NCBI RefSeq assembly: GCF_900103485.1 | Contig: NZ_FNHW01000001.1 | Coordinates: forward strand, 2,129,057-2,193,056 | Source of the DNA: Fictibacillus solisalsi | Lineage (GTDB): Bacteria > Bacillota > Bacilli > Bacillales > Fictibacillaceae | Length of the DNA stretch: 64,000 nt | Direction: 5' to 3' | Shown here: positions 43,344-52,132 of the stretch, piece after piece | Position numbering within the stretch: the stretch's first letter is position 1 | How the letters are laid out: each line of letters begins with the position of its first letter | Program-made: the position numbers and the translations under genes | Notes under the pieces: model-generated | The model's input: only the letters and a program-made list of their open reading frames with translations | The model's database searches: none | Told to the model about the DNA's origin: nothing

Positions 43344-44000
43344 TTAGTCAATGGCAAATTTTCTTTCAATGAAATTCAACAGATGAGTCAGCGTTAATGT
43401 AAGGATTAAATAAATAAACGCAACCGTTAAGAAAGGCTCCCATGGACGGTAGTATTCCCCCATCATTGCTCTTCCCCAATACATCAGCTCTTCTGTTGCA
43501 ATGATCGCCGCAAGGGACGAATCCTTAATCAGCACAATGAATTCATTGCCAAGCGGAGGAATCATGCGTTTGGACGCCTGAGGTATGATAATATGTCTCA
43601 TCGTCTGCCGGTGGGTCATACCCAGAGAACGAGCCGCTTCTGTCTGTCCTTTATCAATCGATTGAATCCCCGCTCTGAAAATTTCTGCAATATAGGCGGC
43701 CGCATTAAGGGAAAGAGCGGTAATCGCAGAAATAAGAGCAACCGGGGGCTTCATAAAAAGCGGCATGACCGCAAAGTGAATAAGCAATATTTGTACAAGC
43801 AGAGGAGTTCCCCGAAAAAAATTAATGTACCAGATAAATGGTTGGCGGAGAATGGCATTGGAAGACATTTTTCCAAGGGCAATCAGCAGCCCCAAAAGGG
43901 TTCCAATCACGATGCTCGCTGCCGAAATTTCTATGGTAATCAACGTACCTTTCAGAAATAAAGGCATGTATTTTTCAATCAGATCAAATTTAAAATCCAT
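43344..44000 (-). CDS. Amino-acid ABC transporter permease
   Basis: HisM/GlnP-family inner-membrane permease for polar amino acids. The 218-aa protein has about five hydrophobic segments, FFRGTPLLVQILLIHF, and the EAA loop EAARSLGMTHRQTMRHIIIPQ that contacts the ATPase. It lies 26 nt after the solute-binding protein gene. A terminator follows, so no ATPase gene is in this operon. Closest known systems would be arginine or glutamine type; the substrate is not shown. Confidence 0.92.
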   Translation of the reverse strand: MDFKFDLIEKYMPLFLKGTLITIEISAASIVIGTLLGLLIALGKMSSNAILRQPFIWYINFFRGTPLLVQILLIHFAVMPLFMKPPVALISAITALSLNAAAYIAEIFRAGIQSIDKGQTEAARSLGMTHRQTMRHIIIPQASKRMIPPLGNEFIVLIKDSSLAAIIATEELMYWGRAMMGEYYRPWEPFLTVAFIYLILTLTLTHLLNFIERKFAID

Positions 44001-44026
44001 CTGTGCCTCCGGTCATTGTGTCAGGT

Positions 44027-44824
44027 TTATTTTTTCAATGCATCCAGGTTCGGTTCTACTTTAAACCACTTCTTATAGACCTTGGAGTAAGTTCCGTTAT
44101 CAATGACCGTTTGTAATGCTTTATCAATTTTTTTCTTATTTTCGCTTCCTTTCGGGAAAGCAATGCCATAGTATTCAGACTCAAAATTGGTCTTATCATT
44201 CACCACTGTCAGTTTTTTGTCCGGATTATTTTTCGCATATTCATCTACCACCGTGTTGTCTGCCACCACAGCATCCACTTCTCCGTTCAACAGGGCCTGG
44301 ATGGCCAATACGTTGGTTTCATATTTTTTCACATTGGCTTCGCCCTTGCCGAATTTCTTTTCAAGCGCGTCCTGTCCGGTCGTTCCGTTTTGAACACTGA
44401 CTTTCTTTCCTTTCAGGTCATCCACGCTCTTAACAGGAGAACCTTCTTTGACCAGGATTTTGTTGATGGATTCAAAATATGGAGAGGAGAAATCATAAGT
44501 TTGTTTCCGTTTATCATTGATTGTGATGGCGGAGATGCCAGCCTGTACCTGTTCACTTTTAAGAGAAGCAAATAATGGCTCCCAGCCAGTATTTTTCAGT
44601 TCGTACTTCAGCTTTGCTTCTTTCATGACGGCTTTAAGCAAATCTGCGTCAAACCCGACGATTTTGCCGTCTTTCAAATACTCAAACGGGGCATAAGCCG
44701 CATCTGTCCCAACCACCAGTTTCTCGTTTTTACTTCCGCCTTCAGGCCCCGATGTAGACTGACTTCCACAGGCTGCCAAAGCAAGCATACTCACCAATAA
44801 TAAAAATAAAATGGCTTTTTTCAA
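44027..44824 (-). CDS. Amino-acid ABC transporter substrate-binding lipoprotein
   Basis: Family 3 solute-binding protein. The 265-aa precursor has a lipoprotein signal with lipobox LALAACGS (Cys at about 19), then LVVGTDAAYAPFEYLKDGKI, GFDADLLKAVMKEA and GISAITINDKRKQTYDFS, typical of polar amino-acid binding proteins. The start is TTG at 44822-44824, with GGGGG 7 nt upstream. First gene of a two-gene operon with the permease. Confidence 0.92.
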   Translation of the reverse strand: MKKAILFLLLVSMLALAACGSQSTSGPEGGSKNEKLVVGTDAAYAPFEYLKDGKIVGFDADLLKAVMKEAKLKYELKNTGWEPLFASLKSEQVQAGISAITINDKRKQTYDFSSPYFESINKILVKEGSPVKSVDDLKGKKVSVQNGTTGQDALEKKFGKGEANVKKYETNVLAIQALLNGEVDAVVADNTVVDEYAKNNPDKKLTVVNDKTNFESEYYGIAFPKGSENKKKIDKALQTVIDNGTYSKVYKKWFKVEPNLDALKK

Positions 44825-44885
44825 TCTTTTTCCCCCTTAATGTATATATATTCTCTTCTATTATAACAAAATTATTAAAAATGAG

Positions 44886-44900
44886 AATATTCCCAAAATT
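44886..44900 (-). promoter_or_regulatory. Candidate CodY box upstream of the ABC operon
   Basis: AATTTTGGGAATATT on the minus strand differs from the CodY consensus AATTTTCWGAAAATT at three positions. A TATAAT is found downstream near 44862, with a poor -35. CodY control of amino-acid uptake is common in Bacillus; this site is only a candidate. Confidence 0.35.
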
Positions 44901-44927
44901 ATTTAGGTAAATCTGTCGTTTACAAAC

Positions 44928-44964
44928 AAAAAAGCCAGGCCCCTTTGCTAAAAGGCCAGGCTTT
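44928..44964 (-). terminator. Terminator of the mqnC-like gene
   Basis: AAAAGCCTGGCC/GGCCTGGCTTTT arms with one T-T mismatch and a T run on the minus strand. Confidence 0.82.
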
Positions 44965-44971
44965 TGGTTCA

Positions 44972-46078
44972 TTAGTTTTGCATCACGAAATCTTTTTCGG
45001 CGGTTTCTTCGCCATCAAATACACGCAAGGTTTCATACTTCGTATTGCGCTGGGCCGGAATCTTGCCGGCTTCACGAATCAAACGCAAGGTCAGGTTCGT
45101 ATTTACTTTATGAGTGGTCCCTGCTGCAGAAACCACGTTTTCCTCCATCATGGTGCTTCCGAAATCGTTGCATCCGTAATGAAGGGACTTCTTGCCCACT
45201 TCAGGTCCCATTGTAACCCAGGAAGACTGGAAGTTCGGTATGTTATCGAGGAACAGGCGGGAGATGGCCACGTTTTTCAGATACTCTCTTGGTGACGTCT
45301 TTTCCCCTTTTAAATTGGTATTATCCGGCTGGAATGTCCATGAGATAAAGGCAAGGAAACAATTGGTTTCATCCTGCGCATCACGTACCCGCTGCAAATG
45401 CATCGCCCGCTCTTCAAAAGTTTCACCAAAGCCAATAACCATGGTAGCCGTGGAATGAAGCCCGACTTTCTTCGCCGTTTTCATGCACTCCATCCATTCT
45501 GTCCATGACCCTTTCAACCGGCTGATTTTTTTTCTCGTCCGGTCATCCAGTATTTCAGCTCCTCCGCCCGGAAGGGAATCAAGCCCTGCTTCTTTCAGCT
45601 CTTTCAACACTTCCTCAAGGGGTAGTCCGGAAACTTCAACCATCTTCCAGATCTCTGCCGGTGAAAAAGAGTGCATTGTAATATCAAAGCGCTTCTTAAT
45701 GTTGCGAAGCAGGTCAGTATAATAAGAGAATGGAAGGTTCGGATTGGTTCCTCCTTGCATAAGGATCTCAGTACCACCAACATCGATGGTTTCCTGAATC
45801 TTTTGGAAGATCACCTCATCATCCAATACATATCCTTCCTTACTTCCCGGCGGGCGGTAAAACGCGCAGAAACGGCAGTATGTATCACAAAAGTTTGTGT
45901 AATTGACGTTTCTCCCGATCACAAAGGTTGTAATGGGGTCCGGGTGCCAGCGCTTCATGATCACGTCGGCTGCTTCTCCCATCTTTTCCACTTCATCACT
46001 TTCATACAGAGCAACCGCATCTTCGACAGTCAAACGTTTGCCATCCAGTGCTTTTTGCAAAATTGCATCAATGCTCAT
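44972..46078 (-). CDS. mqnC: Radical SAM cyclic dehypoxanthinyl futalosine synthase homologue
   Basis: MqnC/CofH-type radical SAM protein. The 368-aa protein has the cluster motif CDTYCRFCAFYRPPGS near residue 65, GGTEILMQGGTNP, MHSFSPAEI and DSLPGGGAEILDDRTR. In the futalosine pathway MqnC forms the spiro intermediate of menaquinone. No other mqn genes are in the window, and B. subtilis makes menaquinone by the Men pathway, so the biological role here is open. It is monocistronic between gdh and the ABC operon. Confidence 0.85.
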   Translation of the reverse strand: MSIDAILQKALDGKRLTVEDAVALYESDEVEKMGEAADVIMKRWHPDPITTFVIGRNVNYTNFCDTYCRFCAFYRPPGSKEGYVLDDEVIFQKIQETIDVGGTEILMQGGTNPNLPFSYYTDLLRNIKKRFDITMHSFSPAEIWKMVEVSGLPLEEVLKELKEAGLDSLPGGGAEILDDRTRKKISRLKGSWTEWMECMKTAKKVGLHSTATMVIGFGETFEERAMHLQRVRDAQDETNCFLAFISWTFQPDNTNLKGEKTSPREYLKNVAISRLFLDNIPNFQSSWVTMGPEVGKKSLHYGCNDFGSTMMEENVVSAAGTTHKVNTNLTLRLIREAGKIPAQRNTKYETLRVFDGEETAEKDFVMQN

Positions 46079-46189
46079 CTATATTACCTCCAGTTACGGT
46101 ACATCTTATGTAGCATTCTATAATCCTATCATAGTTTTATGAAATTTGTGAAGCAAACAAAAGGCAGCATACCTCCATAAAATATAAGA

Positions 46190-46208
46190 GCTCCCTGATC
46201 AAGGGAGC
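46190..46208 (-). terminator. Terminator of glcU-gdh
   Basis: GCTCCCTTG/CAAGGGAGC-type palindrome followed by TCTTATATTTTA, a moderate T tract, 20 nt after gdh. Confidence 0.65.
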
Positions 46209-46228
46209 CCAATTTATTCTTATGTTTA

Positions 46229-47032
<804 letters not shown>

Positions 47033-47884
47033 TTAAGATTTTGTAAATCCGAGCATAACACCGCCCGCAATAATGAGTAAACAACCTGCAATAACAAATA
47101 TGACCTGACGCTTCGACTTCTTTTCCTTCAAAATGAAAATTCCGCCGAGGGTTGAAATTATAATCCCTGTCTGAGATAGCGAGAAACTGGTCGCCACACC
47201 GATTTTGGGCAATGAAAGCAGCAAAGTAATGTTTCCTGTGCTCCAGATCAGCCCCGTAATAATGTTTCTTATCGCAAATTTATTAAACGGTTTCCCTGTG
47301 AACGTCAGAAGTAAACCACCTACAAACATACCTGCCGCCTGGGGAAGTATGGCCTCCCAGCCTCCGATTTTAAACCAGTTGACAATCACCACATAGCCAA
47401 CATACCCTGCTGTTGAAAGCAGGAGAATAAGCAAGCCTTTTTTGGTGTTTCCCCCGCCATCTTCATTGCTCTTATCCTTAATGGAAGTAAAAACAGCCCC
47501 CAAAATAATAACCACAATCGCAATAATGCCAACAATAATTTCAGTTTTGGTTTTCCACTCATGAAAAACGAGCACCCCAAAAAGAGTGGTTCCAAACAGC
47601 TGCATCCCTGTAGAAAGTGGTACAGCCTTGGCCACACCGAGGTGATCAACACTCGCGAATTGGAAGCGCTGACCGACAACCCACAAGGCACCGGATATTG
47701 CGCCAATCGTTAAGACAAGTGTATTTATATCGGGAGAAACGATAAAAAACGTAATGATGGAGAAAACCAGAGCGCCGAGGGTCATGCCAAGAGTCTGGCT
47801 GTAAGAATCTCCCCCAAGTTTTTGGCTCACCAGCACAATGCTTCCCCAGCAAACCGCTGTAACTACTGCTAAAAGTATTCCCAT
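47033..47884 (-). CDS. glcU: Glucose uptake protein GlcU
   Basis: GRP/RhaT-family sugar transporter (drug/metabolite transporter fold). The 283-aa protein has about ten hydrophobic segments and the conserved GQRFQFASVDHLGVAKAVPL, then STGMQLFGTTLFGVLVFHEW. I chose the ATG at 47882-47884 (MGILLAVV), 7 nt after AAAGGA; a longer frame to 47932 adds residues covering the promoter. Operon glcU-gdh as in B. subtilis. Confidence 0.93.
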   Translation of the reverse strand: MGILLAVVTAVCWGSIVLVSQKLGGDSYSQTLGMTLGALVFSIITFFIVSPDINTLVLTIGAISGALWVVGQRFQFASVDHLGVAKAVPLSTGMQLFGTTLFGVLVFHEWKTKTEIIVGIIAIVVIILGAVFTSIKDKSNEDGGGNTKKGLLILLLSTAGYVGYVVIVNWFKIGGWEAILPQAAGMFVGGLLLTFTGKPFNKFAIRNIITGLIWSTGNITLLLSLPKIGVATSFSLSQTGIIISTLGGIFILKEKKSKRQVIFVIAGCLLIIAGGVMLGFTKS

Positions 47885-47920
47885 ATTCATTTCCTTTCTT
47901 TCTGCTGATTCTATAGATAG

Positions 47921-47950
47921 TAGTATTAGCATCTTCCCGAAGAATCATCA
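47921..47950 (-). promoter_or_regulatory. Candidate sigma G promoter of glcU-gdh
   Basis: TGATGA (47945-47950), 17-bp spacer, AATACTA (47921-47927) resembles the sigma G pattern TGAATA / CATACTA. glcU-gdh is sigma G-dependent in B. subtilis. Confidence 0.5.
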
Positions 47951-47952
47951 GT

Positions 47953-47990
47953 TCAAACAAAAAACCTTTGCCAATGAATGACAAAGGTTT
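47953..47990 (-). terminator. Terminator of dnaB-dnaI
   Basis: AAACCTTTG-11 nt-CAAAGGTTT hairpin with TTTTTTG tail on the minus strand. Confidence 0.85.
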
Positions 47991-47999
47991 GCTTGCTCT

Positions 48000-48938
48000 T
48001 TATTGTATGGACCTGAAGTTTTTGTCTCCGCCAATAAAAATCGGAACCGTAAGATGGCGGATTCGTTCCATGATTCGCTTTCCCTTTGCCTCCTCGAGGC
48101 CCCCTTTTTGAGAGTAGGAAAAATGATCTTCCAGCAGTGTAAAATCATAATTGGAAGTATATAAGGTTGGCAGACGTTCCATCATGCGGTATTGCAAAAT
48201 CACACCGATAATTTCGTCTCTGACCCAATTGGTCATATTTTCGGCCCCGATATCATCCAGCATCAATACCGGAACGGTTTTCAGCAGCTCCATTTTTTCA
48301 TTGAATGATCCGTCAGAGAGACTGTTTTTCATCTCCCGAAGAAACTCCGGCGTATGCACTAACAGCGAAGGGATCTGACGCTCTGCCAGCCGGTTCGCGA
48401 TCGCACCGAGGAGATATGTTTTCCCAACGCCAAATTTACCGTAAAAATAAATGCCTTTGGATTCCTCGCCAGCCGCCACTTTTTTTACAAATTCAGCAGC
48501 TGCCCCAATTGCCTCTTTCCGGTCCTGATCAATACTGTGTAGACGGTCGAAAGAAGCTTTAAGGATATCCTTCGGAATAAAATAACTTTTAATTAATGCA
48601 GTCATTGATTTTTGCTTTTCATCCTGCTTTTTCAGGAAGCATTTCTCATAAAAAATATCTATCTGATTTTTCTCCGCAGTGAGGACTGGCTGGTAGCCCT
48701 GCATCAAATTCGGGCACCTTTCCAGGCCCGGACAGTTGGAGCATTGATGCCTTTCTTTGGAGTACTCATACAGCTTAGTGAGCCCTTTTTCCAGGTTGAC
48801 TTCATTGATGCCAGGGTTCGCTTCCATAAAAGAAGCGACATACGGATCTTGGAGTACCTGCTGCTTAATACGGTCAAGCTGTCTTCTGAGCTGGTCGTAA
48901 CCTTCCATCTTTTTTACAGCGTCAGTAATGGATTCCAA
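48000..48938 (-). CDS. dnaI: Primosomal protein DnaI (helicase loader)
   Basis: AAA+ ATPase that loads the replicative helicase DnaC. The 312-aa protein has an N-terminal helicase-binding part with a Cys-rich zinc ribbon (CSNCPGLERCPNL), Walker A GKFGVGKTYLLGA, Walker B LMLDDIGAENM and the C-terminal GKRIMERIRHL. It follows dnaB by 15 nt. B. subtilis DnaI is 311 aa. Confidence 0.96.
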   Translation of the reverse strand: MESITDAVKKMEGYDQLRRQLDRIKQQVLQDPYVASFMEANPGINEVNLEKGLTKLYEYSKERHQCSNCPGLERCPNLMQGYQPVLTAEKNQIDIFYEKCFLKKQDEKQKSMTALIKSYFIPKDILKASFDRLHSIDQDRKEAIGAAAEFVKKVAAGEESKGIYFYGKFGVGKTYLLGAIANRLAERQIPSLLVHTPEFLREMKNSLSDGSFNEKMELLKTVPVLMLDDIGAENMTNWVRDEIIGVILQYRMMERLPTLYTSNYDFTLLEDHFSYSQKGGLEEAKGKRIMERIRHLTVPIFIGGDKNFRSIQ

Positions 48939-48953
48939 TGTTGATCCCCCCTT

Positions 48954-50324
48954 TTAAATATCCTTAAGCAAGTTTTCCAGCCATTGCTGGTTTTGCTCTT
49001 CTTCTTCGTTGATGTTCGGACTTGATTTCTCAGCCGGCACATTTTCATCCTTCAGCCAGTCTGGCAGTCTCGGTGACTTTCGTTGTGAGGTATTTCGTTG
49101 AAAGGACGTATTTTTTCGTTCCTGCCAGTCTTTGTATTTCTTTTGCTCGGACCTGGCGAGTGCCATGGCTTCGGGAACCGTTTTTACTTTTTTTCTCGCC
49201 CAATGGCTGGCGATTTTTTCGATAAATGACCGGGTCAGCTTAAGATCGTTGGTTTTTAACACATAATCGATTAATACGTTTACGACACCCGGTGTCAATT
49301 TTTGCTCGAGGATCAGGTAGCTGACAATATTCAAGTCGGCTTCGGCCGGCCTTGTTCCTGATTGATGTTCCAGGAGCTGAAAAGGAGAAACCTCTTCAAA
49401 GTATTTTATCATTTTTTCTTCTTCCGAAACAGGCTCGGAACCGATGGTTTTTAAGCCTTGCGGCTGAGTCCGGAGGGCCATTTGCGGAAGCTGGTTATTG
49501 TTTTCAATTCGGTACCATTTCTGAACCTCTTTCCGAAGATTTTCTTCGGTCAACTCCCCATGGATATGGTAGGCACTCTGAATTTGCCGGCTCATTTCCA
49601 GGGGCTCCATTTGGTACACATAGGCCAGCTTCACAATCGCTTCCCGGATAGCAGGCGTAATCACCTCTTTTGGAAGAATAAAGCTGGAAATGCTGGAAAC
49701 CAGCAGATCAAAATCAAATTCCTCTGGCGAAATATCCAACGTTCTGCCAGGCATCCGATCTGCCAGCCTGCCATTGGCTCCTTCTTGTATTTCGGAATAG
49801 GTTCCGGCAGTCATCTCGGAAGGATGAAGGGAGGCAAATATGTCGCTGAACGATGCAGTAACCTCTTCATAGTCATCCACTTCCATTTCTTCCTGCAGAA
49901 AATGATCTCTCATCTCGCAATACTTCGTCTTCCCCAGCCGGTTGTACAAATAGATATTCAGCACACCGTCGTTGAAAAAAGCAGCCGGAGAAAGCGGAGT
50001 CTGTAATTCATACAGAAAAAGCTTTGATTCATTTTCTTCTCTTTTATAGGTTTTCAGCAGGCCAATGGCTTCAAGCTTCTTGCGCGCTGCAATAATATCT
50101 TTCAAAGAAAACTGGGTAACATTCATCAGACGCTGATGGGTTTGGGAGTTCTGAACCTCCATCTCCGCATCACACCAGAATGTCATATATAAACTATAGG
50201 CAAAAGCCCCTATTAACGGCTGGTACAGCATGGTCAATACTTTGCGGTCTAAATCATGAAGATAGCCGCTAAATTGAACCTCATATGTATCCACCGGGAC
50301 AATTTCTTTCCAGTGTACACTCAT
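48954..50324 (-). CDS. dnaB: Replication initiation and membrane attachment protein DnaB
   Basis: Firmicute-specific primosome protein acting with DnaD and DnaI at oriC. The 456-aa protein has the N-terminal winged-helix domain (YQPLIGAFAYSLYMTFW) and C-terminal DnaD-like domains (about 300-400), followed by a Lys/Arg- and Glu-rich tail. I chose the ATG at 50322-50324 (MSVHWKE), 8 nt after AAAGGTGAG; a GTG at 50333 is within that site. B. subtilis DnaB is 472 aa. Confidence 0.93.
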   Translation of the reverse strand: MSVHWKEIVPVDTYEVQFSGYLHDLDRKVLTMLYQPLIGAFAYSLYMTFWCDAEMEVQNSQTHQRLMNVTQFSLKDIIAARKKLEAIGLLKTYKREENESKLFLYELQTPLSPAAFFNDGVLNIYLYNRLGKTKYCEMRDHFLQEEMEVDDYEEVTASFSDIFASLHPSEMTAGTYSEIQEGANGRLADRMPGRTLDISPEEFDFDLLVSSISSFILPKEVITPAIREAIVKLAYVYQMEPLEMSRQIQSAYHIHGELTEENLRKEVQKWYRIENNNQLPQMALRTQPQGLKTIGSEPVSEEEKMIKYFEEVSPFQLLEHQSGTRPAEADLNIVSYLILEQKLTPGVVNVLIDYVLKTNDLKLTRSFIEKIASHWARKKVKTVPEAMALARSEQKKYKDWQERKNTSFQRNTSQRKSPRLPDWLKDENVPAEKSSPNINEEEEQNQQWLENLLKDI

Positions 50325-50380
50325 GGTTCTCACCTTTCAAAAAGAATTTCTGTTGTTGCAGAGGATATGGGCCTGTCGAT

Positions 50381-50413
50381 AAAAAAAAGCGTAAAACCGG
50401 TTCTGTCTTACGC
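50381..50413 (-). terminator. Terminator of nrdR
   Basis: GCGTAA (50408-50413) and TTACGC (50389-50394) arms with a run of eight T residues on the minus strand, directly after the nrdR stop. Confidence 0.8.
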
Positions 50414-50416
50414 AGG

Positions 50417-50878
50417 TTAGTGCTCGTCTTTTTTTATTAGGTCCTTCAGTTCCTGAATAAATACATTAATATCCTTGAATTGCCTGTAAACGGAAGCAAA
50501 TCGGACATACGCTACTTCGTCCGTGTCTGCCAAATAATCCATGACTTTTTCGCCGACTTCCTGGCTGTTTATTTCAGATGTCCCCTGGTTCCGGAGATCC
50601 TTTTCTATATTATCGACAATATTTTCAAGCACTTCCAAGGGAACAGGGCGCTTTTCACAGGCTTTAATAAGTCCGCGGAGGATCTTTTCCCGGCTAAACT
50701 CCTCCCTGGTACCATCTTTTTTTACAACAATGAGCGGTATTTCTTCAACGGTTTCAAATGTGGTAAATCGATAGTTGCATGATTCGCATTCACGTCGACG
50801 GCGAATCGATCTTCCTGAATGAACGGGTCGTGAATCAAGCACTTTTGTACCGTTATATTGACAGGACGGACAACGCAA
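50417..50878 (-). CDS. nrdR: Transcriptional repressor NrdR
   Basis: Represses ribonucleotide reductase genes when bound to (d)ATP. The 153-aa protein has an N-terminal zinc ribbon (CPSC and CESC, with [19 protein letters not shown]) and a C-terminal ATP-cone ([20 protein letters not shown]). It lies upstream of dnaB, as in B. subtilis (ytcG). Confidence 0.97.
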   Translation of the reverse strand: MRCPSCQYNGTKVLDSRPVHSGRSIRRRRECESCNYRFTTFETVEEIPLIVVKKDGTREEFSREKILRGLIKACEKRPVPLEVLENIVDNIEKDLRNQGTSEINSQEVGEKVMDYLADTDEVAYVRFASVYRQFKDINVFIQELKDLIKKDEH

Positions 50879-50953
50879 TGCAGATCAACTCCAAAAATTA
50901 ATGTTCCTCTACTATAATTCTATCTTAGACAAAAGGAAGGCGGGTGACAAGAA

Positions 50954-51349
50954 TTAATTGTTTTCCATTAAAGATGTTCCAATATATTCAAGCTTCCCTT
51001 TTAATTCTTCCGTTACATTGGCAATGACTTTTTTGCTGTATCCAAAGTCGACAGGAAGGGCAGATTCGGTGGAAACATTGAAATCGATGGCTGTACGGTA
51101 CGGCCTTAGCGTGGTTGCGGTTACAACAACGAACGCTTTTCGGGGGGAGGTCACTTGAAAGGAAAATTCGCCTCTTTCCCTGGATGAGCCGAGCAGCTTA
51201 TAATTCTGTTTCTGACGGACTAAATCTTCCAAAGCATCCATGACGCTAGTGCGGTTTGCCTTAAAATACGGCGTTCTGAGCAATGGGTCATAATGATTTT
51301 CGGAAGTTTCTGAATTATTTTTTAAAACGTTTTGCAATCGTCGCAGCAT
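50954..51349 (-). CDS. Uncharacterised conserved protein, 131 aa
   Basis: I do not recognise a named family. The product is soluble, with a basic N-terminus (MLRRLQNVLKNNSETSENHY) and a body of alternating polar and hydrophobic residues (FSFQVTSPRKAFVVVTATTL) suggesting beta sheet. No signal peptide, no membrane helix, no Cys. GAGGA lies just upstream of the ATG. It sits between speD and nrdR on the same strand, separated from speD by a terminator. Confidence 0.75.
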   Translation of the reverse strand: MLRRLQNVLKNNSETSENHYDPLLRTPYFKANRTSVMDALEDLVRQKQNYKLLGSSRERGEFSFQVTSPRKAFVVVTATTLRPYRTAIDFNVSTESALPVDFGYSKKVIANVTEELKGKLEYIGTSLMENN

Positions 51350-51390
51350 GGTCTTCCTCCTCAGGGTTGTTATTTATAGAATAACATGTA

Positions 51391-51420
51391 AAAAAAGAGG
51401 TGCAAAATACACACCTCTTT
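51391..51420 (-). terminator. Terminator of speD
   Basis: AAAAGAGGTG/CACCTCTTTTT arms with a T run on the minus strand, 18 nt after the speD stop. Confidence 0.88.
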
Positions 51421-51438
51421 TTTCATTTGACTTTTTTA

Positions 51439-51822
51439 TTATTGATTTGCGGCAACTTTATTTTTAACTTTGACAGGACCCATTCCACGCGGAACCTCTA
51501 AATTTTCACGGCTGTTTGCTTCCAAAGCCTGTGAAATATAATCAGCAGCCACATTTGGATCAATTCGATCCCCACAAGTGTATACATCAATGCTTGCATA
51601 ACCATGCTCTGGAAAACTGTGGATTGTCAGATGAGATTCTGAAATAATGACAACTCCGCTAACGCCGTGCGGTGCAAATTTATGAAAAGCCACCTCACGA
51701 ACCTCTGCGCCTGCTCTTAAAGCAGCATCAACAAATGTTTCTTCAATAAATTTCATGTCATTCAGCTTTTCACTGTTGCAACCCCATAGTTCGGCAATTA
51801 CGTGTCTTCCCATTGTATCCAT
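51439..51822 (-). CDS. speD: S-adenosylmethionine decarboxylase proenzyme
   Basis: Supplies decarboxylated SAM for spermidine synthesis. The 127-aa proenzyme has the self-cleavage site [18 protein letters not shown], where Ser63 becomes the pyruvoyl group, and the catalytic CGDRIDP (Cys83 region). ATG at 51820-51822, with GGGGG about 11 nt upstream. It is preceded by a long structured leader. Length and sequence are close to B. subtilis SpeD (126 aa). Confidence 0.96.
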   Translation of the reverse strand: MDTMGRHVIAELWGCNSEKLNDMKFIEETFVDAALRAGAEVREVAFHKFAPHGVSGVVIISESHLTIHSFPEHGYASIDVYTCGDRIDPNVAADYISQALEANSRENLEVPRGMGPVKVKNKVAANQ

Positions 51823-51833
51823 ATTAGCATAGT

Positions 51834-51964
51834 CCCCCTTAAAAAATTTTCATGCCTTCAAGCATGCGGTATCGAACATCTACCACGGGGGAAAGTTAGT
51901 CCTAAGAGGTCCTAACCCTTTAAGTAGAATCCAACGCCTTGGTTTGCTTTATTTGAAGTTCACG
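51834..51964 (-). promoter_or_regulatory. Structured 5' leader of speD
   Basis: Between the predicted start site and the speD ribosome-binding site the minus strand can form: GTTAG-GA-CCT-CTT-AGG-A-CTAAC (51895-51916), then CATGC-TTGAAG-GCATG (about 51851-51866) followed by AAAATTTTTT. TCCCCC (51887-51892) can pair with GGGGGA of the ribosome-binding site (51833-51838). This suggests translational or attenuation control, but no known riboswitch class is recognised. Confidence 0.5.
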
Positions 51965-51970
51965 AATCAT

Positions 51971-51999
51971 AGTATACTTGTTTTATTTTTCATTTGCAA
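51971..51999 (-). promoter_or_regulatory. sigma A promoter of speD
   Basis: TTGCAA (51994-51999), 17-bp spacer, TATACT (51971-51976). It predicts an untranslated leader of about 140 nt. Confidence 0.75.
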
Positions 52000-52078
52000 T
52001 AACCTGAATCAATTTTTTCTCTGAATATTTTATATGAAAAGTATTCGCATGTATTAGTCAAATTAAGTACCAGACCAC

Positions 52079-52113
52079 ACAAAAAAGAACAGCACCGAAT
52101 ATGTCGGTGCTGT
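52079..52113 (-). terminator. Terminator of gapB
   Basis: ACAGCACCGA/TCGGTGCTGT stem (52089-52113) and a T run on the minus strand. Confidence 0.9.
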
Positions 52114-52132
52114 CAGAGAGCCCCCCTTACGA

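Noticed and set aside
43235-43369. 45-residue N-terminal extension of YtxC
   Set aside because: It runs through the ABC permease terminator region; the TTG at 43234 follows GGGGAGGG.
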